Of a DNA stretch of 5,902 nt, positions 1-5,902 are shown in pieces. The DNA is taken from the NCBI GenBank assembly GCA_018716365.1, contig DVKA01000045.1:1-5902 (forward strand). The letters are read 5' to 3'. The first letter of the stretch is position 1, and each line of letters opens with the position of its first letter. The notes beneath the pieces were generated by a model. It was not told the DNA's origin, ran no database searches, and was given only the letters and a program-made list of their open reading frames with translations. This stretch comes from Candidatus Caccocola faecipullorum (lineage in GTDB: Bacteria > Synergistota > Synergistia > Synergistales > Synergistaceae). A program made the translations under genes and the position numbers.

Positions 1-159
1 TGCTCGTTCGTGAAATACGACGAGCCGACGGGAACGCTCTACGTCGCCATGCAGGGCGCATGCGGCACCTGCCCCTTCGCGCTCGAGACGCTCCGCATGA
101 CCGTCGAACAGGCGATTATCGCCGAGGTGCCTGAGGTCAAGGCCGTAGAAAGGGCGTAG
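1..159 (+). CDS. NifU/Nfu-type Fe-S cluster protein, C-terminal end (5' truncated by window)
   Basis: Only the last 52 residues and the TAG stop are visible; the reading frame is open from base 1. The fragment carries GACGTCP followed by an amphipathic helix and ends in VPEVKAVERA. This is the layout of the NifU C-terminal (Nfu) domain, in which the CxxC pair (residues 21 and 24 of the fragment) binds or transfers an iron-sulfur cluster. By family knowledge such proteins are cytoplasmic carriers that deliver Fe-S clusters to apoproteins. The full gene may be a short single-domain Nfu or a longer NifU; the left edge hides this, so no symbol is given. The stop lies 14 nt before the phoH start, so the two genes are probably co-transcribed. 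Domain family is confident; full architecture is unknown. Confidence 0.9.
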   Translation, partial: CSFVKYDEPTGTLYVAMQGACGTCPFALETLRMTVEQAIIAEVPEVKAVERA

Positions 160-173
160 GCTCCACGGAAATA

Positions 174-1181
174 ATGAAAGAAACAAGCCGGGAACCGGAG
201 ACGCTCCTGTCGTCGACGGACGCCTCCGTAGTCCGGCTGCTCGCCGAACATGAAGAAATACTGCGCCTCGTCGAGCAGATCTTTCCAGTAAAGGTCTACG
301 CGCGCGGCAGTTCCCTCTCGATAAAGGGGGACGACGGGCAGCTGGTCAAAAAGATTGAAAACCTTCTGGTCCAGTACGCGGAGCTCTCGCTGTCGGGACA
401 CAAGTTCAACAGCGCGGAGATCCGCTACGGGCTGCACAGCATCGAACGCGGCGAGACGGTCAACCTCCGCTCGCTCTACAACGACGTCGTCTGCATAAGC
501 AACAGGGGCAAGGCGATACGCCCCTACACGAACGGACAGAAAGACTACGTCCGCGCGATACGCGAGAACGACATAACATTCGGCATAGGCCCTGCTGGCA
601 CGGGCAAGACATACCTGGCCGCGGCGCAGGCCGTCGCATACCTCAAATCGGCGAAGGTGAGCCGCATAATACTTGTGCGCCCTGTCGTCGAGGCCGGAGA
701 ACGGCTCGGCTATCTTCCGGGCGACATGAACGAGAAGGTCGCGCCCTACCTCCGCCCGCTCTACGACGCTTTTTACGAGCTTCTCCCCGCAGAGAAGTTC
801 GACCGCTACTTCGAGAAGGGCGTCATCGAACTCGCGCCGCTCGCCTATATGCGCGGCCGCACGCTCAACGACAGCTTCATCATCCTCGACGAAGCGCAGA
901 ACACGACGCCCGAACAGATGAAAATGTTCCTGACGCGCCTCGGCTTCGGCTCGAAGGCGGTCGTAACGGGCGACATAACTCAGGTCGACCTGCCCGGCTC
1001 AAAGGAATCCGGGCTTAAAGTCGTGCGCGATATTCTGAAAGACATCCCCGGCGTCGCATTCATCAACCTCAGCGACGGGGACGTCGTGCGTCACGAAATA
1101 GTGCAGAGAATAGTGAGGGCGTACGAAGACTATGACAGACGGAGAAGAGAAGAAAAGCAGCCTGCTGCTGGACAGCTTTAA
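174..1181 (+). CDS. phoH: PhoH-like ATPase (PhoH/PhoL family)
   Basis: A 335-residue cytoplasmic P-loop ATPase. Residues about 20-90 form the small KH-like N-terminal region typical of bacterial PhoH-like proteins. The conserved RGKAIRPYTNGQKDYV segment (111-126) leads into the ATPase domain. Walker A is GPAGTGKT (139-146), Walker B is FIILDEAQ (235-242), and VTGDITQVDLP (264-274) matches the sensor-like strand of the family. Length and order agree with the PhoH-like gene found before pgpH and ybeY in Firmicutes. Family members are linked to RNA metabolism and ribosome maturation, but the biochemical substrate is not settled; the name derives from the phosphate-starvation gene of E. coli and does not prove phosphate control. 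The ATG at 174 has only a weak upstream GGA (167-169), but it gives the expected N-terminus. The last 50 nt overlap pgpH in another frame and encode a basic, probably disordered tail (RRRREEKQ). Confidence 0.95.
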   Translation: MKETSREPETLLSSTDASVVRLLAEHEEILRLVEQIFPVKVYARGSSLSIKGDDGQLVKKIENLLVQYAELSLSGHKFNSAEIRYGLHSIERGETVNLRSLYNDVVCISNRGKAIRPYTNGQKDYVRAIRENDITFGIGPAGTGKTYLAAAQAVAYLKSAKVSRIILVRPVVEAGERLGYLPGDMNEKVAPYLRPLYDAFYELLPAEKFDRYFEKGVIELAPLAYMRGRTLNDSFIILDEAQNTTPEQMKMFLTRLGFGSKAVVTGDITQVDLPGSKESGLKVVRDILKDIPGVAFINLSDGDVVRHEIVQRIVRAYEDYDRRRREEKQPAAGQL

Positions 1182-3255
1182 GGAACTCCTGGGCAGGTTT
1201 TCATATAAGCCGGAGAACCGGCAGTACATAATATTCCGGGCGATACTCCTCTGCGTGGCGGCTCTGCTCGTCGGCTTCAACTGGTATCTCTTCGAACGCA
1301 GGGAGAATTATCAGATAGGTCTCCCCGCGCAGAAGACGTACTTCGCGCTGACCTCGGCCCGTTACGAGGACAAGGCGGCGACTCTTGAGCTGCGCCAGCG
1401 CGCGACCTCGCGGATAATAGCCGTGATGGTGCAGGACGAGAAGATCGCCTCGGAGGTGTCGCGCCGCATAGAACTTCTGAAGGAAGGGCGGCTTACTGAG
1501 CTATTCAACGCGCCTCTGCTCAACATATACAACAAACAGAGCGCCGCGTCGCAGAAGGCTATCAGCGAGGCCGTCGCGTCGATAGGGCCGAAGGTGCTCA
1601 ACGAATCGACCGACCGCGAACAGCAGACCTCTCTGATATGGAAGTATCTCAAGCAGACTGCGCTGACGCAGTCCGAGCGCAACGTAGCCTTCCAGATGCT
1701 CGACGTAATCATGAATCCTTCGCTACAGTCCGACAGCGAGATGCTGATGAAGCTCAAGGACGACGTGGCGGCGCAGATTCCGGCGGTCATCAAGGAGATA
1801 CGCCCCGGCTCGGTGCTCGTCCAGAAGGGCGAGGTCGTGACGCCGTCGGCTGCGCGTCTGCTCGAATCGCAGGGCTACCCGGACGCCGACTTCCCGTGGC
1901 GCCATCTGATATTCGTGCTCGGCGCGATAGTCTTATGGAGCTTCTGGCCCGTGTGGATCTCCGCCGGCCTCAAGTCCAAGCTCTCCATGCGCGAGTGGAT
2001 ATACATAGCGGTCGTGATCTCGGTCGTCTGGTCGCTCGAAGTCGTCTTTGCTCGCCTCGGCGGCTACTCGATGGCAGTAGTCGGCCTCACAGGCTGGCTC
2101 TGCCTCACGATGCCGGTCTCGCTTTCGTTCCACCTGATATTCGGCGGCGGCCTCATCAGCGTGATACTGGCCTACGGAACGAACCCCGGCATCGTCTGCC
2201 TCGGCTGCATCCTCTCCGCTTTCGCCGGCGGCATAGGGCGCATAATGTTCCTGAACCCGCCGAACCACCGCATAACGATATGGCGCAATCTGTTCCTGCT
2301 CGGGATAGCGCTCGGAGTCCTTTCCGTCTGCGTCTACTGGGGGCTCGACCTCTACTTCGACAGGAATCTCGCCTTCGGCACGGTGCTTTACAGCGCTGTC
2401 TGGGCGACCATCGTCGTAGCGTTGCTCCCGCTCTGGGAGAACATCTTCGACGTCATCTCGCCGCTGCGCCTTCTTGAGCTGAGCCACCCGTCGCAGCCGC
2501 TTATCAAGCGTCTTCAGATGGAGGCCCCGGGCACATACAACCACGTGCTGATGGTCGGTACTCTCGCGGAGGCCGCGGCGGACAAGCTGCACATGAACGG
2601 CCTGTACGTAAAGGCAGGAGCCTACTATCACGACATCGGCAAACTCAAGAACCCGCAGTATTTCGTCGAGAACCAGCGCCCGGGCAAGAACATCCACGAC
2701 AGCCTGCCGCCCGAGCTCTCGGCGAAGGTGCTCATCTCGCACGTGAAGGACGGTCTTGACATCGCGGCGCAGACGAATCTTCCGAAGGCGCTGCGTCCGT
2801 TCATCCGCGAGCACCACGGCACGACTGTTCAGAAATATTTCTACGAAAAGGCCAAAGCGCTCGGCGACGACGTGAAAGAAGAAGATTTCCGTTATCTGGG
2901 GCCGCGCCCGCAGACGCGCGAGACGGCGCTCGTGATGCTCGCCGACTCCGTGGAGGCCGCCATTAAGGCGCGCAACAAGCCTTTTGAGAGCGACGAGGAG
3001 CTTGCGAAGTTCATCAAGCAGGTCATCCAGAGCAAGATAGACGGAGGACAGATGGACGACGCGGACTTCACGCTGAAAGAGATAGCCGTTATAGAAGAGG
3101 CCTTCCTCAACGTCTTCCGCTCCACGTACCATTCGCGGGAGGTCAAGGACATCAACGAGATCATCAAAGAGGCGAGGCTGAAGCGCGGACGCGATGAAAA
3201 AGCGGAGACGGCGAAGGAGGAAGAGAAAAATGAAGACGACGATACACAGCGGTGA
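1132..3255 (+). CDS. pgpH: 7TM-HD cyclic-di-AMP phosphodiesterase PgpH
   Basis: A 707-residue membrane protein with the full 7TMR-HD layout. A short cytoplasmic N-terminus leads to a first membrane helix (about 33-53), then an extracytoplasmic domain (about 55-255) and a bundle of hydrophobic segments (about 257-435, starting RHLIFVLGAIVLW). The cytoplasmic HD phosphohydrolase domain runs from about 460 to 680. Likely metal ligands are H471 (TYNHVLMV), H500-D501 (YYHDIGK), H537, H561-H562 (REHHGT) and D605 (LADSVEAA). The set is complete, so the enzyme should be active. PgpH proteins of Listeria hydrolyse c-di-AMP to pApA, which affects osmotic and cell-wall homeostasis; the external domain may sense a signal. 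The ATG at 1132 overlaps phoH by 50 nt and has a weak GAGGG 12 nt upstream; no better in-frame start precedes the first membrane helix. The C-terminus is strongly charged and acidic (EEEKNEDDD) and carries the ybeY ribosome-binding site in its DNA. Confidence 0.95.
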   Translation: MTDGEEKKSSLLLDSFKELLGRFSYKPENRQYIIFRAILLCVAALLVGFNWYLFERRENYQIGLPAQKTYFALTSARYEDKAATLELRQRATSRIIAVMVQDEKIASEVSRRIELLKEGRLTELFNAPLLNIYNKQSAASQKAISEAVASIGPKVLNESTDREQQTSLIWKYLKQTALTQSERNVAFQMLDVIMNPSLQSDSEMLMKLKDDVAAQIPAVIKEIRPGSVLVQKGEVVTPSAARLLESQGYPDADFPWRHLIFVLGAIVLWSFWPVWISAGLKSKLSMREWIYIAVVISVVWSLEVVFARLGGYSMAVVGLTGWLCLTMPVSLSFHLIFGGGLISVILAYGTNPGIVCLGCILSAFAGGIGRIMFLNPPNHRITIWRNLFLLGIALGVLSVCVYWGLDLYFDRNLAFGTVLYSAVWATIVVALLPLWENIFDVISPLRLLELSHPSQPLIKRLQMEAPGTYNHVLMVGTLAEAAADKLHMNGLYVKAGAYYHDIGKLKNPQYFVENQRPGKNIHDSLPPELSAKVLISHVKDGLDIAAQTNLPKALRPFIREHHGTTVQKYFYEKAKALGDDVKEEDFRYLGPRPQTRETALVMLADSVEAAIKARNKPFESDEELAKFIKQVIQSKIDGGQMDDADFTLKEIAVIEEAFLNVFRSTYHSREVKDINEIIKEARLKRGRDEKAETAKEEEKNEDDDTQR
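3214..3220 (+). promoter_or_regulatory. Ribosome-binding site of ybeY inside pgpH
   Basis: AAGGAGG lies 9 nt before the ATG at 3230 and is a strong Shine-Dalgarno match. It decides the ybeY start: the upstream in-frame start at 3194 has no comparable site and would add an artificial KKRRRRRRKRK stretch. The same bases encode part of the acidic PgpH tail. Confidence 0.85.
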
Positions 3256-3727
3256 TTTGCAGAACGCGGCGGATAACGTATGGAACGCAGGAACGGCGGA
3301 GCGCATCGAGAAGGTCATATCAGATTACATCGAAGCGGAGAAACCTCTGCCCGAGGCGGTGCAGGAGTGCGAAATCTCGCTGACCTTCGCCGGCCCGCAG
3401 CAGATGGCGGAGATCAATAAAGAATACCGCGACACGGAAGGGCCGACCGACGTCCTCTCCTTCGCAATGTGGGAGAACGAAGAGGGCGTTTTCGAGCCGC
3501 CGTCGGACTGGGACAGCCTTCCGCTCGGAGACATAGTCGTATGCCCGGAGGCCGTCGCCAGGAACGCCGAAGAAAACGGCAAGAGCGCCGAGAGCGAGAT
3601 GGTGCTTGTGATATGCCACGGCTTCCTGCACCTCATCGGCTTTGACCACGCCGAAGAGGAGGAGCGCGCCGATATGTGGGCGCGTCAGGAGCGAATGGTG
3701 AAGGAATTTTTCGGGGAATCAAAATGA
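3230..3727 (+). CDS. ybeY: Endoribonuclease YbeY (16S rRNA maturation)
   Basis: A 165-residue zinc metalloprotein of the UPF0054/YbeY family, slightly longer than the roughly 155-residue E. coli and B. subtilis proteins. The signature HGFLHLIGFDH gives the three zinc-binding histidines H130, H134 and H140. The family's other marks are also present: EYRDTEGPTDVLSFAM (65-80) and LGDIVVCPE (99-107). YbeY is a single-strand endoribonuclease or rRNA-processing factor needed for correct 16S 3'-end maturation and ribosome quality control, and it interacts with Era in several bacteria. The start at 3230 is chosen for its strong ribosome-binding site and for family length. The gene overlaps the pgpH end by 26 nt and shares ATGA with cdd, which suggests translational coupling. 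A slightly expanded acidic loop (about 81-98) before LGDIVV accounts for part of the extra length. Confidence 0.96.
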   Translation: MKTTIHSGDLQNAADNVWNAGTAERIEKVISDYIEAEKPLPEAVQECEISLTFAGPQQMAEINKEYRDTEGPTDVLSFAMWENEEGVFEPPSDWDSLPLGDIVVCPEAVARNAEENGKSAESEMVLVICHGFLHLIGFDHAEEEERADMWARQERMVKEFFGESK

Positions 3728-4137
3728 GCGGCACGACGGCGCTTTCAGCGGAAAAGGCCGAAGCCCTCATGGCCGCGGCCGAGGAGGCGCGGAAGAACGC
3801 CTACGCCCCCTATTCCGGCTTCGCGGTCGGCGCGGCGCTGCTCTTTGAGGATGGAAGGATAATTACCGGCTGCAATGTGGAAAATGCAAGTTACAGCCTC
3901 TCGATATGCGCCGAGCGCAACGCTATGACGACCGCGGTCGCTATGGGGCTGACGCGCCCGACGGCCGCCGCGGTCGCGGGCCCTGACGGAGTCTTCTGCC
4001 CGCCCTGCGGCGCCTGCCGCCAGTTCCTCGCGGAGTTCAACGGCGCGATGCCCGTGGCGGTCAAGGACGCGGGCGGCTTCCGCGTACTCTCGCTTGAAGA
4101 GCTGCTTCCCTCTGGATTTTCATTGAAAGGCGAGTGA
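3724..4137 (+). CDS. cdd: Cytidine deaminase
   Basis: A 137-residue protein, the size of the small homotetrameric cytidine deaminases. It converts cytidine and deoxycytidine to uridine and deoxyuridine in pyrimidine salvage. Visible active-site motifs are NVENASY (51-57, substrate sugar binding), CAERNA (62-67, with zinc ligand C62 and catalytic E64) and PPCGACRQ (93-100, with zinc ligands C95 and C98). All catalytic residues are intact. The start overlaps the ybeY stop as ATGA, with a GGGGA 6 nt upstream; the longer in-frame reading from 3676 would add 16 residues inside ybeY and lacks family support. In Bacillus dgkA lies between ybeY and cdd; here cdd follows ybeY directly. The gene ends in TGA within a cluster of possible era starts. 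Confidence 0.96.
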   Translation: MSGTTALSAEKAEALMAAAEEARKNAYAPYSGFAVGAALLFEDGRIITGCNVENASYSLSICAERNAMTTAVAMGLTRPTAAAVAGPDGVFCPPCGACRQFLAEFNGAMPVAVKDAGGFRVLSLEELLPSGFSLKGE

Positions 4138-4145
4138 ATGTAATG
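4126..4145 (+). promoter_or_regulatory. Initiation region of era with start-stop element
   Basis: An AAAGG (4126-4130) is followed by GTG at 4134, the cdd stop TGA at 4135-4137, an ATG-TAA start-stop at 4138-4143, and the ATG of era at 4143 overlapping that TAA (TAATG). GTG 4134 and ATG 4143 are both in the era frame. Spacing from the AAAGG is 3 nt to GTG 4134, 7 nt to ATG 4138 and 12 nt to ATG 4143. The arrangement suggests termination-reinitiation coupling between cdd and era; that is inference. Confidence 0.5.
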
Positions 4146-5054
4146 AGCGCTGAATACAGAAGCGGATTCGTCGCGCTTCTCGGACGTCCCAACGTCGGCA
4201 AATCGTCGATAATAAACGCGCTGCTCGGCGAAAAGGTCGCGGCCGTCTCGCCGAAGCCGCAGACGACGCGCAACGCGGTCCGCTGCATATACACCACGGA
4301 CAAGGAACAGATTATATTCGTAGACACGCCCGGCATCCACACGCCGAAGCACGCGCTCGGCGACTTCATGATGAAGGAGGCCGAAGAGGCGCTGATGCAG
4401 GTCGACGCGATATGCTACGTCGTCGAGGCGCAGGACAGGGCGGTAAGCGAGAAGGACCGCGTGATTTTAGAGGCGCTGTCGGGCGTCAAACTCCCGATAG
4501 TACTCGCGGTGAACAAGACCGACAAACTGACCAACGCCGCGGATTACACAAAAAGCGCGGAGGTCTACGCGAAGCAGATAACGCCGGCCGCAGCCGTCCC
4601 CGTTTCGGCGGCGGAGAAGCGCGGGCTCTCCGAGCTCGCCGCCGCGATAAGCGCCGTGCTCCCGGAGCAGCCGGCTATTTATCCAGAAGATATGCTGATG
4701 GACTCGACGGAGAGATTCCTCGCCTCAGAAGTCATACGTGAGAAGATTTTCCGCCACACCGACGAAGAGGTGCCGCACGGCGTTGCCGTCGTCATCGACG
4801 AGTTCAAAAGCCCGGACGAATATCCCGAGCTCAAGGTCTGCACGATACGCGCTACGGTAGTCGTCGACCGCCCGGGGCAGAAGGGCATAATAATCGGAAA
4901 GAACGGCTCGATGCTGAAGCTGATAGGCAGCGAGGCGCGCGCCGAGCTTGAAGAGAAGTTCGGCTACAAGGTATTCCTCCAGCTCTGGGTGAAGGTGCGC
5001 CCCGGGTGGCGCAAGTCGCCCGAGGAGCTGCGGCGGCTCGGGTACGGCGCGTGA
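4143..5054 (+). CDS. era: GTPase Era (16S rRNA/30S assembly)
   Basis: A 303-residue Era GTPase, complete and of normal length. The GTPase domain shows G1 GRPNVGKS (14-21), the switch-I region PQTTRNAV (39-46), G3 DTPG (61-64), G4 NKTD (124-127) and G5 SAA (155-157). The C-terminal KH domain (about 200-290) contains GQKGIIIGKNGSMLK (245-259) and ends with the Era-typical WVKVRPGWRKSPEELRRLGY. Era binds the 3' end of 16S rRNA through the KH domain and couples GTP hydrolysis to 30S maturation, at the cytoplasm or inner membrane face. The ATG at 4143 is chosen because MSAEYRSGFVALLGRPN aligns in length with known Era N-termini. A GTG at 4134 would add only three residues and is the alternative. 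Its neighbour ybeY works in the same rRNA process. The stop overlaps the recO start. Confidence 0.97.
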   Translation: MSAEYRSGFVALLGRPNVGKSSIINALLGEKVAAVSPKPQTTRNAVRCIYTTDKEQIIFVDTPGIHTPKHALGDFMMKEAEEALMQVDAICYVVEAQDRAVSEKDRVILEALSGVKLPIVLAVNKTDKLTNAADYTKSAEVYAKQITPAAAVPVSAAEKRGLSELAAAISAVLPEQPAIYPEDMLMDSTERFLASEVIREKIFRHTDEEVPHGVAVVIDEFKSPDEYPELKVCTIRATVVVDRPGQKGIIIGKNGSMLKLIGSEARAELEEKFGYKVFLQLWVKVRPGWRKSPEELRRLGYGA

Positions 5055-5767
5055 TCGCCGGGCAGCTGCGGCAGGGATATTATCAGGCCAGCGGGACCGT
5101 GCTCCTGAGGAAGGAAGCTTCCAGGGGAGGGCGGTCCCTTCTGCTATTTCTGCGCGGCTTCGGCCCGCTCTGGGCCGGAGCGCCTTCGGCTGGAGGGAAG
5201 AACCGTTTCGGCGGCGGCGCCGAGCCGATGGTGTGGGGCTCGTTCTCGCTCTACCAGAGCCCGTCGCGCCTCTATCTCCAGTCAGTCGACGTAAAAGAAG
5301 ATTTTCTCCAGCTGCGCGGCTCTCCGGCGGCGCTTGCCTGCGCGGCGCGCCTTTACAGGCTCACGGCGGACGAGGCGCCGTCGGGCTGCGAGAACGACGG
5401 CCTGCTGCGCGCGCTGTGGAGCGCGGCTGTGCAGCTGCGCGCGGGCGCTCTTCCCGCCGCCGTGGAATTCCGCTATATGTGGAAGCTTCTCGCCGTGATG
5501 GGCACCGCGCCGTCGCTCGGATACTGCGCGGGATGCGGAGAAAAACTCGCGCGCGGCGGCCTCTTCACGGACGAAGGGATATTGTGCGGACGCTGCGCGG
5601 CGCAGGCGAAGGGCGCTCATCTTTCGGAGCGCGAACTGCTTGCCCTGCGCGCCGCCGCGTCGCTGCCGCATGATAAATTCGTCGAATGGGCGTCGAAATG
5701 CGCCGGAGAAGAAATATTTGCGGCGAATATAAAAAAATTGTCGTCATATTTTAGAAATTTGCTGTAA
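5051..5767 (+). CDS. recO: DNA repair protein RecO
   Basis: A 238-residue RecO-like protein. The N-terminal OB-fold region (about 10-85) begins SGTVLLRKEASRGGRSLLLF and is divergent, rich in glycine and with few classical RecO residues. The C-terminal helical domain holds a four-cysteine zinc motif, C159/C162 (YCAGCGEKL) and C179/C182 (LCGRCA), as in many RecO proteins. RecO acts with RecR (and RecF) to displace SSB and load RecA on gapped DNA. Its position after era and before glyQ matches the conserved order and strengthens the call. The start is taken as GTG 5051, which overlaps the era TGA (GTGA); no good ribosome-binding site is seen, so translation may depend on coupling from era. GTG 5006 would add 15 arginine/alanine-rich residues inside era and is less likely. 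Codon use turns AT-rich in the last 25 or so codons. Confidence 0.85.
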   Translation: MIAGQLRQGYYQASGTVLLRKEASRGGRSLLLFLRGFGPLWAGAPSAGGKNRFGGGAEPMVWGSFSLYQSPSRLYLQSVDVKEDFLQLRGSPAALACAARLYRLTADEAPSGCENDGLLRALWSAAVQLRAGALPAAVEFRYMWKLLAVMGTAPSLGYCAGCGEKLARGGLFTDEGILCGRCAAQAKGAHLSERELLALRAAASLPHDKFVEWASKCAGEEIFAANIKKLSSYFRNLL

Positions 5768-5770
5768 AAT
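5738..5770 (+). promoter_or_regulatory. Possible weak promoter ahead of glyQ
   Basis: The end of recO and the following gap are clearly AT-rich compared with the rest of the window. TTGTCG (5738-5743) and TAAAAT (5765-5770) resemble -35 and -10 boxes, but the 21-nt spacing is too long for a normal sigma-70 promoter. TATTTT within 5747-5752 is another possible box. An internal glyQ promoter here is plausible but unproven; glyQ may simply be read through from recO. Confidence 0.2.
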
Positions 5771-5795
5771 GAGGCGGTAATTATTTGTTAATCAC

Positions 5796-5804
5796 AAAGG
5801 AGGT
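5796..5804 (+). promoter_or_regulatory. Strong ribosome-binding site of glyQ
   Basis: AAAGGAGGT is a near-perfect anti-16S match. Its GGAGG core ends 9 nt before the GTG at 5813, which fixes that GTG as the glyQ start over the in-frame ATG seven codons later. It is the strongest such site in the window, suggesting that glyQ is translated independently of recO. Confidence 0.9.
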
Positions 5805-5812
5805 AAGAGAAG

Positions 5813-5902
5813 GTGAACTTTCAGGATCTAATTATGCGCCTGGAACATTTTTGGGCTTCTCAGGGCTGCGTAATACAGCAGCCGTACGATTTGGAGGTAG
5901 GC
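5813..5902 (+). CDS. glyQ: Glycyl-tRNA synthetase alpha subunit, N-terminal end (3' truncated by window)
   Basis: The first 30 codons are present and run off the right edge. The sequence begins [19 protein letters not shown] and continues [11 protein letters not shown], which is the highly conserved N-terminus of the alpha chain of the tetrameric (alpha2-beta2) bacterial glycyl-tRNA synthetase. The alpha chain holds the class II catalytic core that forms glycyl-adenylate and charges tRNA-Gly in the cytoplasm; glyS for the beta chain would be expected just downstream. The start is GTG with an excellent ribosome-binding site. Only 45 nt separate it from recO, which leaves no room for the T-box leader that controls glyQS in many Firmicutes. 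Recognition is confident despite the short length. Confidence 0.95.
   Translation, partial: MNFQDLIMRLEHFWASQGCVIQQPYDLEVG

Noticed and set aside
39..437. Antisense open frame opposite nifU-like/phoH (similar ones at 3320-3649, 3891-4352 and 5282-5671)
   Set aside because: These are in codon register with phoH, ybeY, era and recO over most of their length and are explained by the same lack of TTA, CTA and TCA codons. No domain or ribosome-binding site supports them.
1638..2477. Long + strand frames inside pgpH (1638-2477), era (4412-4741) and recO (5233-5673)
   Set aside because: They are out-of-frame readings of well-supported genes, give Arg/Ala-rich sequence without domains, and are expected in GC-rich DNA.
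3194..3229. Upstream in-frame start extending YbeY by 12 residues
   Set aside because: It would add an Arg/Lys run not seen in the family; the strong AAGGAGG points to the ATG at 3230.
1933..3318. 461-codon open frame on the - strand opposite pgpH
   Set aside because: Its codons lie exactly in register with pgpH codons, so antisense stops require TTA, CTA or TCA on the sense strand, which are rare here; it ends exactly at a TTA codon of pgpH (1933-1935). The translation is low-complexity and rich in Arg, Val, Glu and Asp, with no recognisable domain.
4375..4379. Internal GGAGG in era as a hidden start signal
   Set aside because: It codes for the Lys-Glu-Ala segment after DFMM and is not followed at normal spacing by a start of any sensible frame.
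5091..5101. GCGGGACCGTG, resembling the T-box antiterminator motif
   Set aside because: It lies inside the recO coding region about 700 nt before glyQ and has two mismatches to the core consensus. There is no stem I or terminator around it, and the 45-nt recO-glyQ gap cannot hold a T-box leader.
5768..5812. Possible terminator between recO and glyQ
   Set aside because: Only short AT self-complementary bits (such as TAATTA) are present, with no GC stem and no U-run, so no intrinsic terminator is supported.

Overview
This window is an ordinary but well-preserved bacterial housekeeping block. All genes lie on the + strand and are tightly packed. The order is: end of a NifU/Nfu-type Fe-S protein, phoH-like ATPase, pgpH (7TM-HD c-di-AMP phosphodiesterase), ybeY (rRNA endonuclease), cdd (cytidine deaminase), era (ribosome-assembly GTPase), recO (recombination mediator) and the start of glyQ (glycyl-tRNA synthetase alpha chain). 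The core phoH-pgpH-ybeY-(dgkA)-cdd-era-recO-glyQ order is the one known from Bacillus and its relatives; dgkA is missing here.

Organism. The DNA is GC-rich by eye, yet isoleucine is very often encoded by ATA. A two-subunit glycyl-tRNA synthetase and a 7TM-HD PgpH protein also occur together here. This fits an anaerobic bacterium from a lineage outside the classical Firmicutes, with Synergistota (Cloacibacillus/Synergistes type) as my best guess. That guess rests on protein style and codon habit, not on a database match.

Layout. 1-159 is the tail of the NifU-like gene, cut by the left edge. After 14 nt, phoH runs 174-1181. pgpH (1132-3255) overlaps phoH by 50 nt, and ybeY (3230-3727) overlaps pgpH by 26 nt. 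ybeY/cdd, cdd/era and era/recO meet at ATGA- or GTGA-type junctions, so translation is probably coupled along the chain. The only real gap in the second half is 45 nt of AT-rich DNA between recO and glyQ. It carries a near-perfect Shine-Dalgarno sequence for a GTG-started glyQ, which is cut by the right edge. No stretch over 300 nt lacks a gene. I saw no tRNA, rRNA, CRISPR, insertion sequence or convincing terminator.

How the genes work together. YbeY, Era and PhoH-family proteins all act on RNA or ribosome maturation, PgpH sets c-di-AMP level, Cdd salvages pyrimidines, RecO loads RecA, and GlyQ charges tRNA-Gly. This is growth-linked housekeeping. I found no evidence for an undescribed system. 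The points most worth a second look are local: the unusual start-codon cluster at cdd/era, the ribosome-binding site embedded in the PgpH tail, the missing dgkA, and the composition shift at the recO end.
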